Shown: positions 27,333-35,209 of the stretch, piece by piece | Layout: each line of letters begins with the position of its first letter | How positions within the stretch are numbered: position 1 is the stretch's first letter | Assembly: GCA_018266755.1 (NCBI GenBank) | Contig: JAFDZW010000005.1 | Coordinates: 1,217,233 to 1,281,232, forward strand | Length of the DNA: 64,000 nucleotides | DNA from: Bacteroidota bacterium | GTDB lineage: Bacteria > Bacteroidota > Ignavibacteria > Palsa-1295 | Reading direction: 5' to 3' | The notes under the pieces: generated by a model | Database searches by the model: none | What the model saw: only the letters and a program-made list of their open reading frames with translations | What the model was told of the DNA's origin: nothing | Position numbers and translations under genes: made by a program

Positions 27333-27559
27333 CAGAGATTAAAGCTTCGGGACACTACTGACGTTCATGGGTAATTCAAAGCCTCGAATTAGTGAATTGT
27401 TCCGTCCGGGTCATCTTTCCTTCCGAGTCGGACCCTAATTGCGATCTTGACCTCGACTTTGCCCAGAACATTCACCTGAACATTTTTTGCTTGTTATATG
27501 AACATAAATAGCAATTCAATGTTTGAATAGTATGCTTAAACATATCTTTTTTAACAAAT

Positions 27560-28342
27560 ATGAACGCCCCTGCAACATCTAACTCCTTTAGTTTCAACCC
27601 AAACGACTTGGTGCTCATCATTGGGGATTCGATGGGTGCCAATTGCCCTGAAAGCGTGCGATTCGCGCATGAACTGGCGACGAGCGGCGAGTTCGGCGGC
27701 GTGCTGCACATCAACACATTTCAGCGGCCGAAGAAACATACGCGCTGCATTCACCAGACGCTCGACACCGATGCCAGTATCTCCGGCGGCATCGACGGCT
27801 TGCACTTCGTCACGAACACAGCGGGCGAACTGCAGTATATCGATAACCTCATCGATCGGTTGATCGCCAGGGAAGGTCTTGCAACGATCGTGATCAACTC
27901 GTGGGAGATGTCTGCCGGCAATTCGCGCCAGCGCGAACGATTGCTGTTCCAGATCCAACACTGGCTCTGCGAGCTCGAGCTCACGGTGATCATCTATGCG
28001 CAAGAGAGCAAGGCGATCCCGCGTGCGGGCTACATCAACCGAGGCGGCTTCGGCAAACTCGCAGGAATCGCCGACCGTGTCATCCTCCAACTCGAAGCGG
28101 AGAACGAGCATGCTGCATCGACGGATGCACCAGAGGTCGAAGCTCCCAAGCAAGCGAGTGAACCAGTCGCCGAAGCATCAAACGATGCGATCAGCCCGCG
28201 TCAACTTCGCCCGGCCGTGGGGGTGCGTTTCGAACATAATCGCGGCAGTCTGCGAGCGGCGAGATCGGTGGGTGTGCACAACAATGTTGGCGAATATCAA
28301 GGGGTTACGGACCGAATTAAGGAGTTCGCGGAGGCGGCGTGA
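27560..28342 (+). CDS. RecA-fold protein with degenerate Walker A motif
   Basis: A 260-residue protein whose order of motifs follows the RecA/DnaB ATPase core. VLIIGDSMGANCPES occupies the P-loop position without the GKS/T; GLATIVINSWEM is a Walker-B-like strand. LTVIIYAQESKAIPRAGYIN matches the sensor/loop region, and GGFGKLAGIADRVILQLE the final core strands. Residues about 185-220 are a low-complexity Ala/Glu/Pro linker. The missing Lys suggests no normal ATP hydrolysis. The preceding 227 bp (27333-27559) is clearly AT-richer than the rest. The function is unknown; it could be a DNA-repair or regulatory RecA paralogue. Confidence 0.65.
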   Translation: MNAPATSNSFSFNPNDLVLIIGDSMGANCPESVRFAHELATSGEFGGVLHINTFQRPKKHTRCIHQTLDTDASISGGIDGLHFVTNTAGELQYIDNLIDRLIAREGLATIVINSWEMSAGNSRQRERLLFQIQHWLCELELTVIIYAQESKAIPRAGYINRGGFGKLAGIADRVILQLEAENEHAASTDAPEVEAPKQASEPVAEASNDAISPRQLRPAVGVRFEHNRGSLRAARSVGVHNNVGEYQGVTDRIKEFAEAA

Positions 28343-28369
28343 GGCGGCAGTGCAAGCGCTCCTCCCGAT

Positions 28370-28471
28370 GTCATTGCGAGCGACGAGAAGCAATCTGGAA
28401 TAGTGAACATAGTGGCAATCTCGAGCTCTTAGATTGCTTCGTCGTCGCTTCGCGACTTCCTCGCAATGACA
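28370..28471. repeat. Diverged palindromic repeat (GTCATTGCGAG type)
   Basis: The left arm GTCATTGCGAGCGACGAG and the right arm CTTCCTCGCAATGACA are inverted, with an inner AGCAATCT...AGATTGCT pair. It is related in plan to the GTCATTCTGAG repeats elsewhere in the window but has a different core. Confidence 0.65.
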
Positions 28472-28555
28472 GGCGTAGGCTGCATCGGATTTGGAATTCA
28501 GCACTCAAAATTCCCATCGCCGTATTTTCGTACTCATTACAATCAGCTACGACTA

Positions 28556-29017
28556 ATGCCTCTTTCTCCGTTAGACATTAAGAAGAAGGAATTCGAACAG
28601 AAGATGCGCGGCTATGACGTCGATCAGGTCCGTGCGTTTCTTGACGAGGTCGCGCAGGAGTTCGAGTTGGCGATCCGCGATCAGTACCAGATCGAGGACG
28701 AATTCGAAGCGATGAAGAAGAAGCTCGATCATTATCTCTCGCTCGAAGGCACGCTCGAAAAGACACTGCTGGCGGCACAACAGACGGCGATCAAGATGGA
28801 GGACAACGCCAAAAAAGAGGCGGAGCTGCTACTTGGCGAAGCGCGGCTCGAACGCGACAAGATGCTCAAAGATGTGCCGCTCGAGATCGAACGCGCTCGC
28901 GGCGAGGTCACGCGCCTTCGCGCCGAGTACGATTCGACGCTGGTGCGGATGCGCTCGCTGCTCGCCGGTTTCTCGACCTTTCTCGATTCGATGTCGAAGG
29001 AGACATCGAGTCAATAG
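28556..29017 (+). CDS. DivIVA-domain coiled-coil protein
   Basis: A 153-residue protein with the DivIVA N-terminal signature (SPLDIKKKEFEQKMRGYDVDQVRAFLDEV) at residues 3-32, followed by a long coiled coil to the end. DivIVA-like proteins bind curved membrane at poles and septa and recruit division factors. The start at 28556 is chosen because the DivIVA signature begins directly after it. The C-terminal anchor seen in Gram-positive DivIVA is absent. It is followed 14 bases later by a nuclease-like lipoprotein gene. Confidence 0.88.
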   Translation: MPLSPLDIKKKEFEQKMRGYDVDQVRAFLDEVAQEFELAIRDQYQIEDEFEAMKKKLDHYLSLEGTLEKTLLAAQQTAIKMEDNAKKEAELLLGEARLERDKMLKDVPLEIERARGEVTRLRAEYDSTLVRMRSLLAGFSTFLDSMSKETSSQ

Positions 29018-29031
29018 CAACCCAGATCATC

Positions 29032-29508
29032 ATGAAGCTTGCCCTGCTCGTTATCATCGCCACTGCCCTGTTCGTCGGGTGTTCGAACACATCCACGAGC
29101 CCGGTAACGCAATACGTCGAGGTGGACCCGCTGCTCGATTCGGCGACGGTCGTCACGGTGCACCGGGTGGTTGACGGCGACACGTTCGATTTTCTCATCG
29201 GCCGCGACACGATCGACATCCGCATCCTCGGGATGGATGCATTCGAGACGCGTCACGGCGCCCGCCTCGATTCGCAAGCCGCTCGTGCCGGTATCTCAGT
29301 CGACTCCGCCTACGCTCGAGGTCTTCGGGCCAAGGCATTTGCCGATTCGTTGCTTTCCGGGCAGAAGGCGCTCTTGACCCGCGATTTTTCCGAGCCGAAT
29401 TTCGATACCTATAATCGGCTCCTGCGGAATGTCTATTATTACGATGGGACCAAGACGAAAAAATATTCCGATCTGCTCATCCAAATGGGCCTGGCTCTTG
29501 TAGATTAG
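29032..29508 (+). CDS. Thermonuclease (SNase)-like lipoprotein
   Basis: A 158-residue exported lipoprotein (signal ending LFVGC, Cys 17). The staphylococcal-nuclease OB-fold is recognised by VVDGDTFDF, then IRILGMDAFETRH, with the Arg and Glu of the active site, and TYNRLLRNVYYY in place of the usual YGRLLAYVY. It is shorter than typical nucleases, with the last helix compressed to LLIQMGLALVD. Nuclease activity on envelope-side DNA is plausible but inferred. Confidence 0.82.
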   Translation: MKLALLVIIATALFVGCSNTSTSPVTQYVEVDPLLDSATVVTVHRVVDGDTFDFLIGRDTIDIRILGMDAFETRHGARLDSQAARAGISVDSAYARGLRAKAFADSLLSGQKALLTRDFSEPNFDTYNRLLRNVYYYDGTKTKKYSDLLIQMGLALVD

Positions 29509-29543
29509 CTGTCTGACGGCTCGAATACCGGGTCGAAATGTGA

Positions 29544-29575
29544 TTTGGATTCGGAAGGAAACTTCCCTATCTTTG
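29544..29575 (+). promoter_or_regulatory. Bacteroidota-type promoter (TTTG-N20-TATCTTTG)
   Basis: TTTG at 29544-29547 and TATCTTTG at 29568-29575 are separated by 20 bases, a textbook match to the -33/-7 promoter of Bacteroidota. It lies 30 bases upstream of the first cytochrome gene. Confidence 0.65.
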
Positions 29576-29605
29576 CAGTTCATTCATTCATCGTTCATTC
29601 ATTTC

Positions 29606-30229
29606 ATGAAACACCTGATTTACTCTACGTTGACACTATCCGCTGCAGCACTGCTGACGCTCGCAAGCTGCAAGTCCGATATGAAGTCGGAGAACAAGGG
29701 CGGCGCAGATTCATCGAAGGCAACTGCCGCAGTAATGTCGCCGGTCGAGCGGGGCAAGTATCTCGTCACGATCGCAAGCTGTAACGACTGCCATACGCCG
29801 ATGAAGATGGGCCCGAGCGGTCCGGCACCGGACATGAGCCGCATGCTCTCCGGTCATCCGGAAGGTATGGCAATGCCGCCGGCACCGAAGATGGATATGC
29901 CGTGGATGGTCTCGGGCGCATGGACAATGACAGCCTGGAGCGGCCCGTTCGGCACGACCTTTACCGCAAACCTGACGCCGGATTCGACGACGGGTCTCGG
30001 CAAGTGCAGCGAGGCGGATTTCATCAAGATCTTCAAGACCGGAATGATGTTCGGCATCAACCGGCCGATCATGCCGCCGATGCCGGTGGAATATGTGAAG
30101 CAGATGTCGGACGACGATCTCAAAGCGGTCTACGCCTATCTGCGGACGATCCCGCCGGTGAAGAATAAAGTACCGGATTACATGCCGCCGAAGGGCGCGA
30201 TGGCAATGGGCGGCGCACCGAAAAAGTAG
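29606..30229 (+). CDS. Monohaem cytochrome c lipoprotein, copy 1
   Basis: A 207-residue exported lipoprotein (signal ending LTLASC, Cys 22) with one haem-binding motif CNDCH near residue 62. The repeated Met-rich segments (PEGMAMPPAPKMDMPWM and PIMPPMP) can supply the axial Met. It is 60-65% similar by eye to the protein encoded directly downstream. Placement on the periplasmic membrane face fits electron transfer, but donor and acceptor are unknown. The Met at 29606 is used because it opens the signal peptide. Confidence 0.9.
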   Translation: MKHLIYSTLTLSAAALLTLASCKSDMKSENKGGADSSKATAAVMSPVERGKYLVTIASCNDCHTPMKMGPSGPAPDMSRMLSGHPEGMAMPPAPKMDMPWMVSGAWTMTAWSGPFGTTFTANLTPDSTTGLGKCSEADFIKIFKTGMMFGINRPIMPPMPVEYVKQMSDDDLKAVYAYLRTIPPVKNKVPDYMPPKGAMAMGGAPKK

Positions 30230-30253
30230 CCTCGTCATACGAAGCCGATCATC

Positions 30254-30294
30254 AAAACACCCCGTGGGATGCAGACGTATCGCGGGGTGTTTTG
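30254..30294 (+). terminator. Rho-independent terminator between the two cytochrome genes
   Basis: AAAACACCCCG...CGGGGTGTTTT forms a strong stem with T-rich flanks on both strands, directly after the first cytochrome gene. Confidence 0.8.
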
Positions 30295-30335
30295 TTCTCC
30301 GAGTCCGAATCGGGTCCGAAGTGTCACATCAGCCT

Positions 30336-30343
30336 TATTTTTG
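30336..30343 (+). promoter_or_regulatory. Bacteroidota-type -7 box before cytochrome copy 2 (TATTTTTG)
   Basis: TATTTTTG matches TAnnTTTG and lies 35 bases upstream of the second cytochrome ATG. A convincing -33 element is not seen. Confidence 0.4.
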
Positions 30344-30378
30344 TTGTCAACTGAAGTATCTAATTCAAATCACGAACG

Positions 30379-31017
30379 ATGCTACACTCCATTCGAATCA
30401 TTACGATCGGCACCCTTTTGGCCGGCCTCGTCATCGGTTGCGGCAAGAAGAACGAATCGGAACCTGGCAAGCCTGCCGAAACCTCGGTGGCAGCAGCTTC
30501 CGGCTCGCCGGTTGAACGCGGGAAATATCTGGTCGAGACGCTCGGCGGCTGCAATGATTGTCATACGCCTTGGAAGATGGGCGAAAAAAGTCCTGGGCCG
30601 GATATGACGAAAATGCTCTCAGGTAGTCCGGAAGGGTTGAAAATGCCACCTGCATTTCTGACTCCGCCGTGGGGATGGGCCGGATCGATTTCAATGACGG
30701 CATTCGCCGGACCGTGGGGTATTTCCTATGCGGCGAACCTGACGCCGGATCCTGAAACCGGACTTGGGAAATGGACCGAGGCAGATTTCATCAAGGCGAT
30801 GCGTACCGGGGTTGGGTCGCATAACCGACCGATCATGCCGCCGATGCCATGGCAGGCCCTCGGGAAGGCCAGCGATGACGACCTGAAAGCGATCTTCGCC
30901 TATTTACACTCCATACCAGCAGTAAAGAACAGAGTACCGGATTTTGAAACGGTCGGAGTTACGAGAACACTGGGTGGCCCGATTCCGGCACCGCCGCCAA
31001 TGGCACCGCCCAAATAG
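30379..31017 (+). CDS. Monohaem cytochrome c lipoprotein, copy 2
   Basis: A 212-residue lipoprotein (signal ending GLVIGC, Cys 21) with CNDCH near residue 59. The same order of motifs as in copy 1 follows: GSPEGLKMPP, PWGWAG, ANLTPDPETGLGKW, RPIMPPMPW and SDDDLKAIFAYL. It evidently arose by tandem duplication but has its own promoter-like box and follows a terminator, so the two copies can be expressed separately. The end is Pro-rich (PIPAPPPMAPPK). Confidence 0.9.
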   Translation: MLHSIRIITIGTLLAGLVIGCGKKNESEPGKPAETSVAAASGSPVERGKYLVETLGGCNDCHTPWKMGEKSPGPDMTKMLSGSPEGLKMPPAFLTPPWGWAGSISMTAFAGPWGISYAANLTPDPETGLGKWTEADFIKAMRTGVGSHNRPIMPPMPWQALGKASDDDLKAIFAYLHSIPAVKNRVPDFETVGVTRTLGGPIPAPPPMAPPK

Positions 31018-31030
31018 CGGATGATGTGAT

Positions 31031-31630
31031 CTAATTAACCTGCTTCTGCGATTCACTCGCTCCAGCAGGTTCAACAGTCACCGGCTTCCGGAGCAGCATT
31101 GAAAGGACAAGGATCGAAACGCCAACCGTTACCGCGGAATCGGCGATATTGAAGACCGGCCACCAGTTCGTCTTATATCCAAAATCGAGGAAGTCGACGA
31201 CGTGGCCATAAAAGAGTCGCTCCTCCCCGAAGATGACACCATAGAAGCATCGGTCGATCAGATTCCCGATCGCACCGCCCATGATCATCACGAGCCCAAG
31301 CCGATCCCATTTATGCAGCTTCGACCCGTTTCGCTCGAGGTAGACGAAGATCGCGATTGCTGCGATCCCCGAGAAAATGGAAAAGAATACCTTCAGCGCC
31401 GGGAAGTTGATGCCGAATGCAATACCGGGATTCTCGACGTAAGTGATTCGAAGAATATCGTCAATAAATGGTTTTGACGAATGCAACGGCATCCCGGGAA
31501 AGCCAAATACGGAAGCCCCCTTGATCAGAAGCTTTGTCAATTGATCGACAACGACAATCGCGGCCGTTACCCAGTAAAGATGTTTGGAGAACGAACGCGT
31601 CGATGCTTCCGGGATCTGAGTATCGCTCAC
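31031..31630 (-). CDS. lspA: Lipoprotein signal peptidase (signal peptidase II)
   Basis: A 199-residue four-helix membrane protease that cleaves the signal before the lipid-modified Cys of lipoproteins. The catalytic Asp pair is visible in GNLIDRCFYG and FNIADSAV, and the first helix has VVDQLTKLLIK. It begins with GTG at 31630, overlapping the stop codon of the upstream DksA-like gene (GTGA), so translation is probably coupled. Many lipoprotein genes in this window are likely substrates. Confidence 0.96.
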   Translation of the reverse strand: MSDTQIPEASTRSFSKHLYWVTAAIVVVDQLTKLLIKGASVFGFPGMPLHSSKPFIDDILRITYVENPGIAFGINFPALKVFFSIFSGIAAIAIFVYLERNGSKLHKWDRLGLVMIMGGAIGNLIDRCFYGVIFGEERLFYGHVVDFLDFGYKTNWWPVFNIADSAVTVGVSILVLSMLLRKPVTVEPAGASESQKQVN

Positions 31631-32313
31631 TCGACCACTTCCTCTGGCGGCACGCCGTACTCGCTAACGCTAAACTTCTTGGCCTGCGTCTTATTCTTGC
31701 ACGAGACGTGCTTTTGGGTGATCGGCACCGCCATCAAACGCGGCTTCTCAATGAGTTCGCCACAGACGACACAGATACCATAGATTCCGCGATCGATTCG
31801 CTCCAGAGCTTCGTCAAGCTTCTTGATAAAATCGGACGTGCGCTGCGCCTGCAAATACTGTTTTTCGCGCTCCATTGCATCGGAGCCCTGCTCGGCGGTA
31901 TGCAATGCGAACGACTGGTTCTCAGCCTCGTACTCGCCCGATGTATCGAGGAGCTGCTGGCTGATGATATCGAATTCTTCTTTCGCCTCGTCACGCTGCT
32001 TGAGGATTTCTTTGCGGAAAAAATCGAGATCTTTCGCACCGTAACGGACCTTTGCGTTAGCGATAACGTCGTTATCGTTCGCAGTAAGTTTTACCGGTGG
32101 GGCAGATGACTTGTTGGTTTTCTTGGTATCAGGCACAGGCTTTTTAGGGGCAACAGGTTTCTTTGTGGATGCCTTCGCCACTGCCTTTGCTTTCGACGGA
32201 GCTTTCGCTGGCTTCACGGCAGACTTTTTCGGCTTCGGGGCAGCCTTTTTTGCGACTGTCTTCTTAGCCGGTTTTGTTTTTGCTGCCGTGTGTTTCTTGA
32301 CAGACTTCGCCAT
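31627..32313 (-). CDS. DksA/TraR-type zinc-finger protein with Lys-rich N-terminus
   Basis: A 228-residue protein. Residues 1-70 are a Lys/Ala/Pro-rich, histone-H1-like tail. A coiled-coil domain follows, then a DksA/TraR C4-type finger (GICVVCGELIEKPRLMAVP near residue 185). The second metal pair is HVSC rather than CxxC, giving Cys-Cys-His-Cys ligands. DksA proteins bind RNA polymerase and modulate transcription with ppGpp; the basic tail suggests DNA binding. The start at 32313 follows AAGGAGG. The gene shares four bases with lspA. Confidence 0.88.
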   Translation of the reverse strand: MAKSVKKHTAAKTKPAKKTVAKKAAPKPKKSAVKPAKAPSKAKAVAKASTKKPVAPKKPVPDTKKTNKSSAPPVKLTANDNDVIANAKVRYGAKDLDFFRKEILKQRDEAKEEFDIISQQLLDTSGEYEAENQSFALHTAEQGSDAMEREKQYLQAQRTSDFIKKLDEALERIDRGIYGICVVCGELIEKPRLMAVPITQKHVSCKNKTQAKKFSVSEYGVPPEEVVE

Positions 32314-32446
32314 AAACGTCCTCCTTCGAACGAAAAGGTATGTGGGGGCTATAGTTAGGCGTAAACGCCTAAAATTAAGGCGGTACAACAATCCGAAAGG
32401 GAAAAAACTCCCTGCTATTTTGTGCCCCCGATTTGCACTTGGCCTG

Positions 32447-34045
32447 CTAATTAACAACAACCAATGTTGTCAATAGAACCTTGGCTCCCGAGACGACTCG
32501 ACATTGATACAAGCCGGTCGCCAGTGTGCCTCGCTCGAGAACGATCGTATTCCCTACCCCCGTGACAGGCCGATGCAAAACCTCGGTACCGATCGAATTG
32601 ACAAGCGTAACGGATGTTCCGGAAGATCCATCGAGAAAGCCTTCGGGAAGTACGATCGATGTCCGAACAATAAACGGATTCGGATATGCCATGACCCGTG
32701 TGCTATGAACGGTCTGACTCGGAACACCGCTCGTCACCCCATATTCACCGACCCACACATCGAGAAACCCGTGGTTCGATGTCACATCCCCATTTGTCGA
32801 AGCTGTCGAGCCGCAGAATAACACACTCTGAACCCGCTGGGCCAGACTGTATGCGACATCCGAATCTCCGCCGCCAAGCGATACCTGCCATTGCAACGCG
32901 CCGGCTGCATCAGTCTTGACAAGCCATGCATCCGGCGGTCCGAGAGTCTTCGTGACGTCACCGTCAAGGCTGGATGCATATCCTGCGAATGCCAGACCAT
33001 GATCGGGTGTCGTTTCGATCACGTCGGTTGCTGCGTCGTCGTCACTGCCGCCATAGCACTTCGTCCAGAGTTTTGTCCCGTTCTGGTCGAGTTTTACGAG
33101 GAAGCAATCCGGGAGGGTATCGTTACTGTGGTTATCCGACACATCGCCATTGAAACTCGTCGTGTAGCCGATGATTGCATACCCCTTGTCACTCGTTTGG
33201 ACCACGGCATCCCCCTCTTCATCCAACGTACCGCCGATGAGCTTCTGCCACTGTGGAGCACCTGTACTTCCGAGCTTTACGACCCACAGATCGGTCGAGC
33301 CATGATTTGCTGCAAAGGTGCCGGTCGCGGAATAAGTGTAACCCGAAAAGATAAATCCCCCATCGCTCGTCGTCTTGATGTCATATGCTTCATCGTCATC
33401 GGTACCACCGTACGTTCGTTGCCAGTCGATCGAACCGGCGGAGCTGAGTTTCACGACCCATGCGTCGTACCCACCGAAATGTGTCTGAGTCCGAAGGTCG
33501 CCGTTGGTCGAATTTGACGTGCCACAGACAATCAGTCCGTGATCTGATGTTTCGGAAATCGAATAGAACTCGTCGTCAGTTTGACCGCCGAAATTATGGA
33601 TCCAGGTAATATTCCCTAGCGAGTCGAGTTTTGCAACGAACCCGTCGTACACACCCGCATTCGCAGTAAAATCGCCGTCGTCGGAGCCGCTGTAACCTGC
33701 GACCGCATAGCCGCCGTCGCTCGTCTGAATAACACGAACGATCTGGTCTTCGAACGTCCCTCCGAGCGACCGCTGCCATTGCACGTTGTGATTGGCATCC
33801 ATCTTGACGATCCATCCGTCAGGGACATCTGACGAACCATGGTGACCGTTGACGTCGCCGTCACTCGACGCAGTATACCCTGCGACAATCATACCGCCAT
33901 CGCGAGTCGCGACGATCGAAGTTGCTTCATCATAGCCTGTTCCGCCGAGGGTGCGTTGCCAAACAAGCGACATATTGCTCTGTGCCGATGAAGAGGCAGT
34001 GAAGAGCCCAAGGAATGCAATTACGAGAACTGACTTCTTGCTCAT
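32447..34045 (-). CDS. T9SS-exported beta-propeller-like repeat protein
   Basis: A 532-residue secreted protein. After a signal peptide (FLGLFTASSSAQ) come about seven repeats of 55-60 residues, each with a (V/W)Q(R/K)xxGG segment, a DGGxxxxGYT segment and a (D/A)xW(V/I)VKL strand. This is the pattern of the SBBP/delta-60-like propeller repeats. A T9SS sorting domain (VMAYPNPFIVRTSIVLPEG) closes the protein. Repeats of this type usually serve as adhesive or scaffold surfaces. It stands alone on the minus strand, with a 608-bp gap upstream. Confidence 0.9.
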   Translation of the reverse strand: MSKKSVLVIAFLGLFTASSSAQSNMSLVWQRTLGGTGYDEATSIVATRDGGMIVAGYTASSDGDVNGHHGSSDVPDGWIVKMDANHNVQWQRSLGGTFEDQIVRVIQTSDGGYAVAGYSGSDDGDFTANAGVYDGFVAKLDSLGNITWIHNFGGQTDDEFYSISETSDHGLIVCGTSNSTNGDLRTQTHFGGYDAWVVKLSSAGSIDWQRTYGGTDDDEAYDIKTTSDGGFIFSGYTYSATGTFAANHGSTDLWVVKLGSTGAPQWQKLIGGTLDEEGDAVVQTSDKGYAIIGYTTSFNGDVSDNHSNDTLPDCFLVKLDQNGTKLWTKCYGGSDDDAATDVIETTPDHGLAFAGYASSLDGDVTKTLGPPDAWLVKTDAAGALQWQVSLGGGDSDVAYSLAQRVQSVLFCGSTASTNGDVTSNHGFLDVWVGEYGVTSGVPSQTVHSTRVMAYPNPFIVRTSIVLPEGFLDGSSGTSVTLVNSIGTEVLHRPVTGVGNTIVLERGTLATGLYQCRVVSGAKVLLTTLVVVN

Positions 34046-34653
34046 GACGAGATGCGCGAATTGTGTTAGATTCCGGTACGTCTAACGGGGGTAGGTATGA
34101 ATTCAACAGCGCAGCCCGACGATGGGTTTACGCATCATTTCTCACGTCAGCCAGCCCCGTCTGAGTGGTACCCATCTGAAAAATTAGGTCTGTAAGTCCT
34201 TATTCCCTCAACAACATGATTGTGCACACACACGCTTGACTGAGTACCTTGCCGGAGGTATGCTGGTGGGCGGTAGTGGCGTATAAGACATGTCAGATCG
34301 ATGCTGCATTGTGCATCCCCGAATATAGGTGCCAGTCAAATCGTACACAAGATACACATTGTATTGAACAATGTCAAGGTGCCCATCGATAAGTTAATCG
34401 TTCGGGCACCTACTCGAATATTCGGGTAGTGGCTTAGTTTGATATGGTATAAGGAACTGTCATTCTGAGCAACGCGAAGAATCCCTTTGGCGGAGCCTCA
34501 CAGGGTTTCATCAAGCGATTCTTCCCTTCACTCAGAATTACTATTGAAGAACAGTCTGAACTGAGCCACTACTACGATTCGCCGAGTGAAACCAATGAGA
34601 GATCTCCCCTGTAGTTTAATGATCCATCGCACGTCACTCATTCAACACGTCCT
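34046..34653. other. Long intergenic region between divergent genes
   Basis: No credible ORF is present in these 608 bp. It holds a MITE-like repeat at 34426-34572, a stem AGGTGCCC...GGGCACCT at about 34377-34411, and a small hairpin ACATTG...CAATGT at 34356-34374. Promoters of both flanking genes must lie here, but I cannot place them. Confidence 0.5.
34426..34572. repeat. MITE-like palindromic repeat, second full copy
   Basis: The outer arms are GTAGTGGCTTAGTTT at 34426 and GAACTGAGCCACTAC ending at 34572. The inner arms are GTCATTCTGAGC at 34459 and CTCAGAATTAC ending at 34541. The central GCGAAGAATCCC...GATTCTTC pair is kept. This is the same architecture as 6064-6231. Confidence 0.78.
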
Positions 34654-35199
34654 ATGAAGATCATCATGTCATTATCCCTGCTGCTGGCGCTCAATATTGC
34701 AAGTGTTTCTGCGCAAACTGAGCAGGGTCGGTTCGGCCTTTCTGGGAGTATCAGCGGGAGCGTCCGTCACGATTCGAACGGAGGTTCGGGAGATTACAGT
34801 ATTTCTCTTTCACCCGGTGGCTTGTATTTCGTTGCAGACGCACTCGCCCTCACACCGAGCGTTTCATTTGGATACGAGCACCTTCCCCCAAGTCGCTACC
34901 TATCGGGCTCAGCTACCCTCGGACTTACCTATTACTTCGGTAAGGAGGAGCTGAAGCCACTGGTGTCGTGTGCACTCGGGACGTCGCATTCCAACGATCG
35001 AGTTGGTAAGGCTACATACATCGAAGATCATTGGATGTTTCGTGCAGAAGGGGGCGTCGCCTGGTTCGTAAAGAATTCCGTCGCGCTTACCGGAACACTT
35101 CGGTACGAATTCACGGACACGTACCAATCGAGCTTTTATATTTATGACATGAATGTCCTCCGATTACTCATCGGAGTAACATACATCTGGCCCAAATAA
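34654..35199 (+). CDS. Small outer-membrane beta-barrel protein
   Basis: A 181-residue exported protein (signal MKIIMSLSLLLALNIASVSAQ) made almost entirely of short amphipathic strands. They alternate aromatic and glycine residues (FGLSGSISGSV, LTPSVSFGYEHL, GLTYYFGKEEL, LRYEFTDTYQ). The strand pattern fits an 8-stranded OMP_b-brl-type barrel. The C-terminus VTYIW is near-terminal aromatic, as expected for barrels. It is convergent with ileS, with a gap of only 10 bases. The function is unknown. Confidence 0.82.
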   Translation: MKIIMSLSLLLALNIASVSAQTEQGRFGLSGSISGSVRHDSNGGSGDYSISLSPGGLYFVADALALTPSVSFGYEHLPPSRYLSGSATLGLTYYFGKEELKPLVSCALGTSHSNDRVGKATYIEDHWMFRAEGGVAWFVKNSVALTGTLRYEFTDTYQSSFYIYDMNVLRLLIGVTYIWPK

Positions 35200-35209
35200 C
35201 ACGGCTCAC

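Noticed and set aside
34046-34653. Possible tRNA or ncRNA gene in the long gap before the barrel gene
   Set aside because: I found no acceptor/T-arm pattern (GGTTCGAATCC-type loop) or known ncRNA motif; the hairpins belong to the repeat and short stems.
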